Origin: Vanessa cardui
Lineage: Eukaryota > Arthropoda > Insecta > Lepidoptera > Nymphalidae
NCBI RefSeq assembly: GCF_905220365.1
Contig: NC_061129.1
Span: 14,694,803 to 14,758,802, forward strand
DNA length: 64,000 nt
Direction: 5' to 3'
In this document: in pieces, positions 49,400-59,475 of the stretch
How the letters are laid out: each line of letters begins with the position of its first letter
How positions within the stretch are numbered: position 1 is the stretch's first letter
Position numbers and translations under genes: made by a program
The notes under the pieces: model-generated
What the model was told of the DNA's origin: nothing
Seen by the model: the letters and a program-made list of their open reading frames with translations, nothing else
Databases searched by the model: none

Positions 49400-52300
49400 C
49401 TAAAATCAAAGTTTATCTTCGTATTTCGGAAAAACTATGGCCCTAGTATCAAGAAAATTTTATTGACTTAAAGTAAAACAAAAAAATATTTTAGTAACGT
49501 TGGTTAATCTAGGACAAAGGTCACGAATGTATCAATAACAGTTCGGGGCCGAGATTTAAAAAAAAGAACCACTGTGTCACCTTGACGCGGTCCCCGCTGT
49601 GCGGCACGACGGGCTCCAGCAGGTGCGACGGCAGGTTGAGCACGCGGTCCTCGTGCGGCAGGAACACGGCGCACGTGGCGCCCGACACGCCGCGCAGCGC
49701 GCCCGTCTGCCCGCGCAGCGCCGCCTCCGCGCCGCCGCGCACGCGCACCTGCCCAGCGACGCCACGTTACGTTACTCCTCGGTTATACGTGACGAGGATA
49801 TTTCGAAAACATTTGTTATTGTTGTATATTTCAAATAAAATGTAGCTCCACGGCACGTATATTTCGTAGGAAAGGATACCCACCTCCAGGTCGGGCGTGT
49901 GCCAGTCCGCGTCCTCGTCCGGGTAAGGCGAGCTGGGCGAGTAGCCGGCGGGGCTCGGAGTGCCGAGGTAGCCGGCCGCGTAGGCGCCCGGGCTCGGACT
50001 CGGGCGGTACGGGCTGTACGTGTGGTCCGAGCCGTACATGGTGCCCGGCGTCTGCGGCGTGAAGGGCCCCTGCGAGTAGGCGGAGTCGTAGGCGGGCGGC
50101 GGCGAGTTGGGCAGGTTGAGCGCCAGCGCCAGGTCCAGGTCGGGGCGCGGCGTGTGCGCGGCGGCGTCCCACGCGGGGTGCGCGGGCGTGCGCGCGCCGT
50201 CGTGCGCCGGCGTGCTGGAGCCGTAGTGCGGCGTGCGGCTGCCCGCCTCGTACACGGGCGTGGCGGCGCCCTGCAGCGGCGTCTTGAGGCCCGCCTCGCG
50301 GTACGTGGGCGTGTGCGCGCCCGAGCGCATGGGCGTGCGGCCGTAGCTGGACACGCCGCCGCGGGGCGCGCCGGTGGGCCCGCCGGCCGCCGCGATGTGG
50401 CCGCGGTCCACGGAGATGGTCTGGCAGGCGGCGTGCAGCTCGACGCGCGCCGTGCTGCCCGTGGCGTCGCGCACGATGCCCACGTTGCCCTTGTAGGGCC
50501 CGCCCGTGATCTTGATGGTCTGGCCGATGAGCTCGCGGTCGCGCGCGACGGGCCCGCGCCCGCCGCGCCCGCCGCGCCCGCGCCCGCCGCGCGCCGACGG
50601 GTGCATGGGCGACTGGATGCGCGGCGACATGAAGCCGAGCGCGAGCCCGTTGGCGTTGGCGTTGTTCTTGGCGCCGCCGGCCAGCTGCAGGTGGCGCGTC
50701 TTGCACACGAAGATGCCGCCGTTGTCGAGGTACATGCGCGACTGCAGGAAGGCGAAGTTCCGGTACAGGTGCTTGATCTCGCCCTCGCGGCCGGCGTGCG
50801 GCCCGTCTATCACTTTGACGATGTCCTTCTTCTGGATGGAGTTCGACTCGGAGTCGAGCGCGATCGTGAAGCGAACTTCGCGACGCTTCTGAAGCGCCTG
50901 AGGCTTGCACTCGATGACTTTCCCCTGCATGCCGAGGACGTGGAAGTTCTCCTTCTCGAGGCGAACGATGACGCCGACGGTTTGGGCGTCGAGGAGGACC
51001 ATGTCTCCCCACTGGAACTGCCCGAGGGAGTCTACACCGGTGGCCATGTCCGAACACAGCTGCAGATCTCGCGGGAGTACTTCGAGCTCGTGCATCGTCA
51101 GATCGGACACGAGGACGACTCGGTGCGGTTCGACTCTCACAATCAAACCGGTGTCGCCTTCGTACCTACCGGCCAATACTTTTACGTGATCTCCTTGTTT
51201 GAAATACTTTCTTAATTCATTGGGCTTAAATACGAGAGGATCTTTTAAAGCATCGTGCTTTGGCATAACCGTTATCATAGAACCATCTATAGCGATGATT
51301 CTGGCTTGTAGATTGGCGAGATCGCCAGTACATACTTCAACATTATCTCCCATAGAGAACGAATGCAAACTTGTTGGATCGTCTTTTGCCGGAGCTGCGA
51401 GCTCAATATCGATACCTTCGGGTTGCTCCTCGAATCGTTCTAATTCAGTAAGTGTCGGTTTGACACCTTCTGCTAATATAGCAGACATTGTGAAGTTTTT
51501 ATAAAGAAAACCTTTCCTTGAGTATCTGTTACCTTCAAATATCAAGAAGTCACCATCCGAAGTGACTTCGCCACCGATAGCGCGGATGGCTTCAGGGTCG
51601 AATGGTTTCGCAGCGGGCCGGCGCTTCTTCTTCCGTTTAGCAGCCTCGCTCTCACTCTGCACTGTTCTTAAAGCTCCTCTCAGTCTTGTATAGTCTATTC
51701 TAGGTAACAATTTTAAATGTACTTGATTCTGAGCTAAATCAACATAATCTACTTGAGCAATATCGTCCTTGTAGAGACCTCTTTTAAGTCGAACCCACTG
51801 TTTCGGTTTCAAACCCGACTGCTCTTTGACTACCCTTAGAACATCTGTCATTTCCTTAATCGGTACCATTTCTTGCTTCCAAATACCCATTCTCAGGTTT
51901 CCTACGTTTTCTATTATAGCTTTTACGTGCGTTTGTTTGTAAGCTTCTATGTAAATGTAGCCTTTTACACCTTCAGGTGCCACTACCGATTTTATCTGAA
52001 AGGGTTCTTCAGAGTTCTGATACGTTATAAACTTCCTCATTAACAGTAGTACTGTTGCTTTCTCTTCACCTATTCTACATTTAACCATCCATAGGTTAGG
52101 GTCCTTGATTCCAGGCAGAAGAGTCTGCTGGGTGATCTCATCGGACATTTCTTCACCTCCTTCGCCAAAATGTCTGAGGGCAGCCGATTCATCAGCATAT
52201 TTGTTTCTTAAATATTCTTCAATTTCTTCTTCTTTCTGAGAGTCCCATAAATTTGTTCCTCTGCGTCGTCCTTCAATTTCTCGAGCCGTGGGTCCAATTT

Positions 52301-53770
52301 CGTCAACCTCATTACCAACAATACCCATTTCTTGTGCTCCTTCTTCCCACTCATCATCTTCGTCAACTTCATCGTCAACCTATGAATAAAAATAAATTTG
52401 GAAAAACATACTAATGCAAAATTATGTCACAACAAGATTTGTATATGAGCAAAAATGATTTAACTTTAAAAGATTTAATAGAAAATGCTGCAATATTTAT
52501 AATTACTGAAAAAGATAGATATGCAAGCTAAGTAAAGATAGATATCAAAGCCCCAAAATGGTGCTTGTACAAAACGAGATTTACTAAACTAACATTAAGC
52601 TTCAATTTCTAAAACTAACGCTATGATTTTTTACCCAGTCTCTTCCATTGACGATATATAAATTTTAATTATTCTAATACCTGTTATTAATGTTTTTTTT
52701 TTTAAATTCAATATTACTTGTTTTTATAAAAGATATATCAGTATATGCAAAATGTTACAATTGCTGACCAATGACAATTATAAATGTTTACATGTTTATT
52801 AATAGTTACAGTTATATCTAAACCAACTAAGGAATATGTAAGTGTGAATAAAATAAACTAACCTCAGCTTCGTCAATAATGAAACCTCCATAGCGACTAT
52901 CCTTTTTCCTTTTCTTTCTGCGTCTTTCTTCTTCTTCATCCTCATCATATTCTTCTGAGTCCACTAAATCATCTCCTTCAGGCTCTTGTTCATCCTATTA
53001 CAAAAAAAATTTAAAATGTCAAAAACTTGCATCTAATAACCTTGTTTTTTTATATTCAATCAAATATATTTATAGTTTCATAAGTATATATTGTTTTTCT
53101 TCATATTATTCCTCCATTACATATATGTCATGTGAAAGTTATGCATAGTGATGTATTTTCTAGATGATAGTAATAAAGATAAGAAGTTCAAACCCTTGGG
53201 ACACCCCAAGGTATTATTTCTTAATTTATTGTATTATAAAGTAAACCTTACTCATCTTACTTGATCAAATTTCAATTAATAAAAGTAGGTCATTACTATC
53301 AATCCAATATATTTCCTTTATGTATTATTGACATATTGTCAAGTGATTTGAGATCAAAGCCATGATGTATACTGGGTAATTAAATTAATATAAAATGAAC
53401 CAATACCTCAACTTCCTCATCACCAGAAGCTTCTTTAGCTTCATCGTCTCTGTTATTACTGCCATCAGATCCAGCTGAACGGCTCCTGTTACAATGCACG
53501 TAATGAACTTAACGACACATAGTGATCGATTGCTGTCATTTTTCGGTATTATAATTACCTGGAACGGGAGCGTGAACGCGATCGGGATCTAGAACGTGAC
53601 CTCGAAGGTGATTTTGAGGGACTTCGGCTACCTGACTGCGAACGGGATCGCGAACGAGAGCCCGACTTAGCCGAACGATTGGAAGCAGCACTTCTTCGTG
53701 ACCTATTCGACACTACACTGCCTGCATCTGAACCACTTCCCGAAAAATTACTCCCTTCTGAATCCGACAT
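49265..53770 (-). CDS. Spt5: transcription elongation factor Spt5 (DSIF large subunit), 6 coding exons
   Basis: With Spt4 this protein forms DSIF, which binds the RNA polymerase II clamp and governs promoter-proximal pausing and elongation in the nucleus. Coding segments (minus strand, 5' to 3') are 53770-53559, 53485-53407, 52994-52863, 52379-49884, 49748-49581 and 49399-49265; 3222 bases, 1073 residues, close to human SPT5. Domains: RS-rich N-terminus (about 24-76), acidic and basic stretch with GGFIIDEAE (98-141), NGN domain (about 230-320, LWMVKCRIGEEKATVLL), KOW1 (about 332-368), basic RKKKRRPAAKPFD, KOW2-5 (about 483-706), a glycine/arginine run (739-750), KOW6 (about 756-803), a Thr-Pro/Ser-Pro-rich C-terminal repeat region (818-973) that P-TEFb would phosphorylate, and a terminal KOW (974-1073) ending HLCKMAAT. 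The start ATG follows GTGACA, a good insect context. All splice phases agree. Confidence 0.98.
49581..49748 (-). CDS. Spt5: Spt5 exon 5
   Basis: 56 codons in phase 0: VRVRGGAEAALRGQTGALRG through PSHLLEPVVPHSGDRVK, with acceptor GGGCAG and donor AAG followed by GTGACA. The C-terminal KOW region, matching the PVxPxxGDxVKVI block of SPT5. Confidence 0.95.
49884..52379 (-). CDS. Spt5: Spt5 exon 4 (NGN, KOW1-6, CTR)
   Basis: One 2496-base exon carries 832 codons from VDDEVDEDDEWEEG to the end of the C-terminal repeat region (…DADWHTPDLE). An open frame continues 117 bases past the donor (GAG followed by GTGGGT) into the intron. The splice is preferred because the next exon continues the KOW7 region in phase. 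Base composition changes sharply near 51187. Confidence 0.97.
52863..52994 (-). CDS. Spt5: Spt5 exon 3
   Basis: 44 codons in phase 0, DEQEPEGDDLVDSEEYDEDE then RRRKKRKKDSRYGGFIIDEA. This matches the acidic stretch plus GGFI(L/I)DEA block of metazoan SPT5. Acceptor AATAG, donor GAG followed by GTTAGT. Confidence 0.95.
53407..53485 (-). CDS. Spt5: Spt5 exon 2
   Basis: A 79-base exon encoding SRSAGSDGSNNRDDEAKEAS then GDEEVE; acceptor AACAG, donor GAG followed by GTATTG. It continues the acidic N-terminal region. The 73-base upstream intron is near the minimum size. Confidence 0.93.
53559..53770 (-). CDS. Spt5: Spt5 exon 1 (RS-rich)
   Basis: It encodes MSDSEGSNFSGSGSDAGSVV and then an Arg-Ser repeat tract. 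The MSDSE start is conserved with vertebrate SPT5. An in-frame GTG two codons upstream is not a credible start. The donor is CCAG followed by GTAATT, and the split codon AG/G joins the next exon. Confidence 0.95.
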
Positions 53771-54532
53771 TGTCACTACAGCATTTAATTATCTTATGTT
53801 GGGAAACATTTAAGCAGAAATTAGCTTTTTTCAGCGAAATTTGACGAATACGTCGATGCTAGTAAACGTGACAGTCACAGACAAAATTAAATATGGCAGC
53901 AAACTCAAAGTTTGTATTACTTGGGTATACCACAACAAATGTCAAAGTAAAAAAAAAAAAACAATTAATTAATGATTTGATCTGTAATATATTATTAACG
54001 CTTATAATACATTATAATGTTGCTTAAATAGTTGAAATGCTATTAAACAGTAAAATTTTAATTAATAAAAAATATTTCATTTACCCAACTCTCATTTTGT
54101 CTATGTCATTCACGACCAATAAAAATAAATCCTTTCTTTTGTCTATTGATTCGTCGCTGCCCCACCGACTGATGTGAAAATTTTCTTAAACATTACAAAT
54201 GTGATAATATTGTGTGAAAATTACATAGAAACCGAAGAATACAGGATTAACATTATATTAATAAGTACATTTCTTATAAGATAGCTTTAAGAAAGTGAGA
54301 GTAATGCAGTCGTAGTATACATCTCTTGCTGATCGTCAAATAGCTTTCGATCGTATTTTCGCACGTCCTATTACAAACAATTGCAAGTTTTTACAGCGAA
54401 TTAGCTGTTCCCAATATTCGTAATAGTGTAAGAAGTGTAAAAGTGTAGTGGTGCAGTGTGGTGCAGTGCAGTGGTGTCGGTCGAAATGTATCAGTGAGGA
54501 CGGCGAGTGCCGAGCGAGGGTTCCCGGGTGTC
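53771..54532. promoter_or_regulatory. shared divergent promoter region of Spt5 and dock
   Basis: The Spt5 and dock start codons are 763 to 835 bases apart on opposite strands, so both promoters and 5' UTRs must fit here (unless distal exons exist). The centre is AT-rich; the dock-proximal end (54440-54530) is GC-richer and includes an initiator-like ATCAGTGAG near 54490. No TATA box is convincing. Confidence 0.6.
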
Positions 54533-54637
54533 ATGTTGGAGACGCGGTCGGTGCGTACCGCTGACTCGGTGTGGGCGAACAAGCCGCTGCCGGCGCCTCA
54601 CGCCATGGCTAACTCCAGGCACGGGAAGAACACCCAG
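54533..54637 (+). CDS. dock: dock exon 1
   Basis: Two in-frame ATGs: 54533 (context GTGTCATGTTGG, giving MLETRSVRTADSVWANKPLP...) and 54605 (context ACGCCATGGCTA, giving MANSRHGKNTQ). The second has the better context and matches the short N-terminus of Nck proteins. Donor CCCAG followed by GTAAAA. Confidence 0.8.
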
Positions 54638-57600
54638 GTAAAATTTATAATACATCTGTTAAACCAGAAATATCTTACACGAAAAAAATCTAAATCAATA
54701 CTCAATTCAAAATAATATTAAAAAAATATATCTCTTCTCAGTATAGTATACCTCTAAAATTAGTGATGATAAATATCAAAATGACACCAAGAATTATATA
54801 TAACAATTAGAGTATATAATTCTTAGTATCATCTAATTATTTATTAATTATAAATAAAAATAATTATTTCTGTATAATGTATGTAATAAATGTAAAACAT
54901 TTCAACACTGCTATTTCCAGCAATGTTCAATGGCATGTGTTGTAAATTGTAATTACACAATTTATGCTAATGTTAATTAATATTAGTACTTCCTTTGCTC
55001 TCTCTTAACTGTATTGTTCTAACCTTCCTAACTTCCTACCTCATATGTGTAGGAGTGTGAAGGCATTGCATAGTGTCTTTGTACATAACTCAGTTAAGGT
55101 CAAAATATGTCATTACAAATGCTCAAGGTGTTTAAAAGTTAAATTATGAATTGACTGGAAAATCAAAATGATGAGAATATATATACTGTATAAATTACTT
55201 AACAGTACTTAGTTTGTTTTTTAAACTAAGATTAAGATCTCTCATCAAATTCTTGCATATATTTCATATTTTTAACAAGTTTTCAATATGCAATACGAGA
55301 GGTATTGCATATGTTTTTTAATTATTGAAAAAAAATCATAGACTAAGTTTTATCAATACTGAATAATTATAATCACAGTCATATGATTAAAATCCTGTAA
55401 TTTAAACATTTAATGACTTTAAAATAATGAATTCTTATCATAAGGTTATAGAATACATGAGATTTAATTTTTATTAAATTTAAGACATTTAAATCTAAGT
55501 TAATATCATTAAATTATGTAACATATGGTAGTTTGTAGACATCCTGTAAAAAGAGTTCTCTCTTTAAAATATCAACTAGGTATGCATAAAATAAGGGGAA
55601 AATTTTCTTATAACTGTGAGCAAATAAAACCATCCTTATGAATAGTTTAATATATGATACATATAAAGATGAAATCACTGCTGAAATAACATCCATATAA
55701 AATAATTCGTTATGAAACAAATTCCTTATTTTGTCACAAATAAACACCATTAAAAAAAAAGTTATTAGGGATTAGTTATTTATTGCAGAATTAGAAAAGC
55801 ACATGAAGCTATGACTTTACATTGGATTGGATTATAAATTACACTTAATCAAAATGAAATATGTAAAATTAAGATAGAAAATATTAATGAGATATGTATG
55901 TATTGGTAAATGGTCCAATTAATAAACAATCTTATTTAAAAAAATATCTATGAATGTCAGACTTTAGATCAGTTTTGTATAAGAATTTCAATTTAAATAT
56001 TCAATAACCTGTATTGAAAACTACTACATGTACCTCCTTTTTTTGGGTTGGCTTTCCTCATTTTATTCTGCTTATCTTTTACTAAAAAATTAGCAGTGTA
56101 TACTTATATTAACTCTCAATTTACTTAATTGAAATAAAAGAACAATAAAATACTTTTATTATTACTAGAATTAACATAAAATGGGAATAGCATGTGAAAT
56201 AAAGGATTGGCAAATATCTTCAGTTGAATAGTGGTTTTTCTTATAGGTATGTAGATTCAAAATCACTGTTTTGTTTGGTCTATCTAATATTGATTCCAAT
56301 TTCAAATTGTGATCATATGATAAACCTGACTTTGATTTCTGACAGTTATTTTTTACAAAATGTAGTCAACCATTCATTGAAGATTATATAGTTCTCAATT
56401 ATCTTTAACACAGGTGCATTCAGTACAGCTTGGCTCAACCTTAGATTTGACACTGGCCAACTAAATGTTTAATGTATCTGTAGTTACACTGGTTCATTCC
56501 TCTTTAAATTGGGATACAATAAAATAAGTAATGTATAATAACAGTAGAAAATGTGGTAAACGGTTGTTACTTTACCTACCTTTACTTTAGTAAATATTCA
56601 TTCTTATTTAGTAGGAAAATATATTAGTTACCTAAGATCTATTAATATTATCATTGAAATGGTTAATGCATTTTGAACTTCTCTCCGACCCCAAATTATG
56701 TGCAACCACAGAAATCATTGGGAATAAATTTGATACTTCATTCTTTTAACTTGTGATGATAAAATTTTGACTTTGCCATGAACAATTACCCAATTTGAAA
56801 CTATAATGATCTATTCACAATAAATTTATAACTCACACTCATTATTATTTACATTTTGTTCATATTTATTTTCATTTATATTATATTTCCACTTAATATA
56901 CCACTTAAGTTATGAAGTTATTGTGTTTCATCCATTATATAAACCCAGTGTCACTATCACTCATTACCTCCACTGTCCACATTATTTGACAATAATGTCA
57001 AATGAAAAGTTAAACTCGGAAATAAAAATACGTGCGTCATTAACTTACTTAGTCATTTTTAGTTTCTGCTTTTTTTTAAAAATATATTTGATTACATACA
57101 GCACAAATTAAACAAAATACATTTTTCATCTTCAGGACGATGTGTGCTACGTAGTGGCAAAGTATGACTATGCGGCACAAGGCGCTCAAGAGCTGGACCT
57201 GCGGAAGAACGAACGTTATCTTCTCCTCGACGATTCAAAGCACTGGTGGCGCGTGCAGAACGCTCGCAGTCAGTCCGGCTACGTGCCCAGCAACTATGTC
57301 AAGAAGGAGAAACCTTCGCTCTTCGATAGGTGGGTTGACTCTAATTTAGTATGTCTCTTTTTCAATAACAATGCAAGGAAAATACATTTACTGACGATGT
57401 AATCGTATTACTGTGGGATAAAGAGCGCTCGAAACGAGTTGCATAACTACTTAGATGCACTTTAATATAGCTATATTCAGCGGCCCAAAGACTACCTATC
57501 ATCTGCTTCATAGCTTATGCAGTAAAATGATTAATTATCGAAAAACATATTTACTAATATGTTGATCAATAGATCATTTTATAATATAGATCTGAATATC

Positions 57601-59352
57601 ATGTATCAGTGTCGTAATCGCGACGGCAAAAAATCTAATGGATGCAAGGTAAAACAAATTTGAAAAGGTGCAATCGCTTCTAACACCCAAATATTACTCA
57701 TGTTTCAGTATCAAAAAGAAGGTGAAGAAGGGCTCCGGCTCGAAGACGCTGCCGTCCAACAGCTCGCCCGTGCGCGGCGCCGGCCCCGAGTCGCCCGGCG
57801 CGCGCCGGCCCGAGCCCGCCGACGCGCTGGGCACGGCCGTCGTCAAGTACAACTACCAGGCGCAGCAGCCCGACGAGCTGTCGCTCACCAAGGGCACGCG
57901 CATCCTCATCCTCGAGAAGAGCAACGACGGCTGGTGGCGGGGGCAGTACCAGGGACACACGGGATGGTGCGCGCCTATCCGTTGCATGCTTATCGTTCGA
58001 TCGTTCGCCGCCGACACCCATTCAACCGTCGAAACTTGTCCAGGTTCCCGTCGAACTACACGAGCGAGGAGGGCGACAACGAGGACACCGTGCATACGTA
58101 CGCCATGGCCGAGAACGTCCTGGATATCGTTGTAAGTAGTCAAATCCTACGAATCGCATAGGGCCCTGAGGTTGATCGGACTGTACAAGGTGATTAATAC
58201 TTTGAATTGTCAGCATGTACCGTCGTTCCAGGTGGCCCTGTACTCGTTCACGTCGAACAACGAGCAGGAGCTGTCGTTCGAGAAGGGCGACCGCCTCGAG
58301 ATCATCGAGCGGCCGCCGTCCGACCCCGAGTGGTACCGCGCCCGGGACAACCGCGGCCAGATCGGCCTCGTGCCGCGCAACTACCTGCAGGAGCTCGCCG
58401 ACTACCTCACGCAGCCCTACAGGTGAGCGCCGCGCGCGGCTGGCGAGCGCAGTGTCAGTGTGTGAGTGCAGTGCGTGTACTAACGGGCCGCGTTGCAGCG
58501 AGGCGGGCGAGGGCGCGGCGGGCGGCGCGCGCGGCGCGGCGGGGCGCGCGTGGTACTACGGCGCCATCACGCGCACGCACTGCGACGCGCTGCTCAACCA
58601 GCACGGACACGACGGCGACTTCCTCATCCGCGACTCCGAGACCAATGTGAGCCCGCTCGAATACATTACTGTCCTCTTAGACCGTATTACAACAACAACA
58701 ACGTCAACAGCCTGTAAATTCCCACTGCTAGGCTAAAGGCCTTCTCTCCCTTTGAGGAGAAGGTTTGGAACATATTCCACCACGCTGTTTCAATGCGAGT
58801 TGGTGGAATACACATGTGGCAGAATTTCTATAAAATTTGTCACATGCAGGTTTCCTCACGATGTTTTTCTTCACCGCCGAGCACGAGATGAATTATAAAG
58901 ACAAATTAAGCACATGAATCAGCGGTGCTTGCCTGGGTTTGAACCCGCAATCATCGGTTAAGATGCTCGCGTTCTAACCACTGGGCCATCTCGACTCACC
59001 GTATTGAACAGTATAAATTACTTATAGAATATGTGGACCACCGAGCCACTGTAACATTAATGGCCGACGTCGTAGAGTCGGTGTCGCAGGTCGTGCCTCG
59101 GTGGGCCGGTCGAGTGAGAGTGTCCGGCGGCGGTTTCAGGTCGGGGACTTCTCGGTGTCGCTGAAGGCGCCGGGGCGCAACAAGCACTTCCGGGTGCAGG
59201 TGGAGGGCAGCCTGTACTGCATCGGGCAGCGCAAGTTCAACACGCTGGAGCAGCTGGTGGCGCACTACCAGCGCGCGCCCATCTACACCAACAAGCAGGG
59301 CGAGAAGCTGTACTTGGTGCGGCCGCTACCGCGCGCGCCGCCCACCTGCTGA
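54605..59352 (+). CDS. dock: SH3/SH2 adaptor dreadlocks (Nck orthologue), 7 coding exons
   Basis: A cytoplasmic adaptor that links tyrosine-phosphorylated receptors (SH2) to actin regulators through three SH3 domains; in Drosophila it guides axons and acts in myoblast fusion. Segments are 54605-54637, 57136-57329, 57709-57966, 58044-58131, 58232-58422, 58499-58646 and 59140-59352; 1125 bases, 374 residues, all phases joining. SH3-1 is at about 14-70 (VVAKYDYAAQGAQELDLRKN), SH3-2 at about 117-170 (VVKYNYQAQQPDELSLTKGT), SH3-3 at about 191-248 (VALYSFTSNNEQELSFEKGD) and SH2 at about 273-365, with the phosphotyrosine-binding FLIRDSE motif and a HYQRAPIYTNKQGEKLYLV end. The start at 54605 (CGCCATGGCT) is preferred; an in-frame ATG at 54533 would add 24 residues. 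The SH3-3 to SH2 linker is much shorter than I recall for Drosophila dock. It lies head-to-head with Spt5. Confidence 0.97.
54638..57135 (+). other. dock: dock intron 1, mostly featureless
   Basis: 2.5 kb of AT-rich intron. A small perfect stem, AAGAATTATATA at 54789-54800 with TATATAATTCTT at 54813-54824, is present. A diverged family B repeat lies near 56405-56560. No alternative coding exon was recognised. Confidence 0.7.
56405..56562 (+). repeat. diverged SINE-type repeat, family B
   Basis: TGTAGTTACACTGGTTCATT, CCTCTTTAAATTGGGATACA and ATAACAGTAGAAAATG follow the order of family B; strongly decayed. Confidence 0.4.
57136..57329 (+). CDS. dock: dock exon 2 (SH3-1)
   Basis: Acceptor ATCTTCAG, donor GATAG followed by GTGGGT. 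It encodes DDVCYVVAKYDYAAQG, HWWRVQNARSQSGYVPSNYV and KKEKPSLFD, nearly identical to the Drosophila dock first SH3 as I recall it. Confidence 0.96.
57709..57966 (+). CDS. dock: dock exon 3 (linker and most of SH3-2)
   Basis: Acceptor CATGTTTCAG, donor GGATG followed by GTGCGC. It encodes SIKKKVKKGSGSKTLPSNSS, a Pro-rich linker, then GTAVVKYNYQAQQPDELSLT and DGWWRGQYQGHTG. The last two bases form a Trp codon with the next exon. Confidence 0.95.
58044..58131 (+). CDS. dock: dock exon 4 (end of SH3-2)
   Basis: 88 bases after a 77-base intron; acceptor TTGTCCAG, donor GTT followed by GTAAGT. It encodes FPSNYTSEEGDNEDTVHTYA then MAENVLDIV, matching the HTYAMAENVLDIV block of insect dock. Confidence 0.95.
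58232..58422 (+). CDS. dock: dock exon 5 (SH3-3)
   Basis: Acceptor CGTTCCAG, donor TACAG followed by GTGAGC. It encodes VALYSFTSNNEQELSFEKGD through LVPRNYLQELADYLTQPY, a complete SH3 domain with the ALYSF, W-Y and P-x-NY landmarks. Confidence 0.97.
58499..58646 (+). CDS. dock: dock exon 6 (start of SH2)
   Basis: Acceptor GCGTTGCAG, donor ACCAAT followed by GTGAGC. It encodes a short Gly/Ala-rich linker, then AWYYGAITRTHCDALLNQHG and GDFLIRDSETN with the pTyr-binding Arg. GC3 is near saturation. Confidence 0.96.
58705..58996 (-). repeat. tRNA-derived SINE, family A, young copy
   Basis: Runs from ACAGCCTGTAAATTCCCACT to CTAACCACTGGGCCATCTC on the plus strand, antisense to dock, in its last intron. 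It differs from the copy at 44103-44394 at only about a dozen to fifteen sites over about 290 bases. The minus strand carries the A box TGGCCCAGTGG and the B box GGGTTCAAACCC. Confidence 0.85.
59140..59352 (+). CDS. dock: dock exon 7 (end of SH2, with stop)
   Basis: Acceptor GGTTTCAG. It encodes VGDFSVSLKAPGRNKHFRVQ, VEGSLYCIGQRKFNTLEQLV and HYQRAPIYTNKQGEKLYLVR, ending APPTC and TGA at 59350-59352. Confidence 0.97.
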   Translation, partial: VGDFSVSLKAPGRNKHFRVQVEGSLYCIGQRKFNTLEQLVAHYQRAPIYTNKQGEKLYLVRPLPRAPPTC

Positions 59353-59475
59353 GCGCCCCGACTCGAGCCTCCGACCTGGAAATACCTCAGTATATCATAG
59401 GCCTTATCTTATCTCCATTGCCATGTCAAAATTAACTAATCGATTTCAATTTGTAAATAAACTTCCGTTAGTAAA
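59353..59475 (+). other. dock: dock 3' UTR with candidate polyadenylation signal
   Basis: The first AATAAA after the stop is at 59456-59461 (TTGTAAATAAACTT), giving a short 3' UTR of about 120 bases. Longer forms ending further downstream (for example near 60468) cannot be excluded. Confidence 0.45.

Noticed and set aside
49767..49883. The 117 bases after the Spt5 donor continue the long open frame (ILSYEIYVPWSYI...)
   Set aside because: The frame reads into intron; a GT donor at 49883 and phase-matching downstream exons with the conserved C-terminus show the true path.
49899..51215. 438-codon open frame on the plus strand opposite Spt5
   Set aside because: Antisense shadow of a GC3-saturated exon; its composition (Ala, Arg, Val, Gly) is that of a shadow frame and it has no motif.
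53771..53776. GTG two codons upstream as Spt5 start
   Set aside because: Nuclear genes start at ATG; MSDSE at 53770 is the conserved N-terminus.
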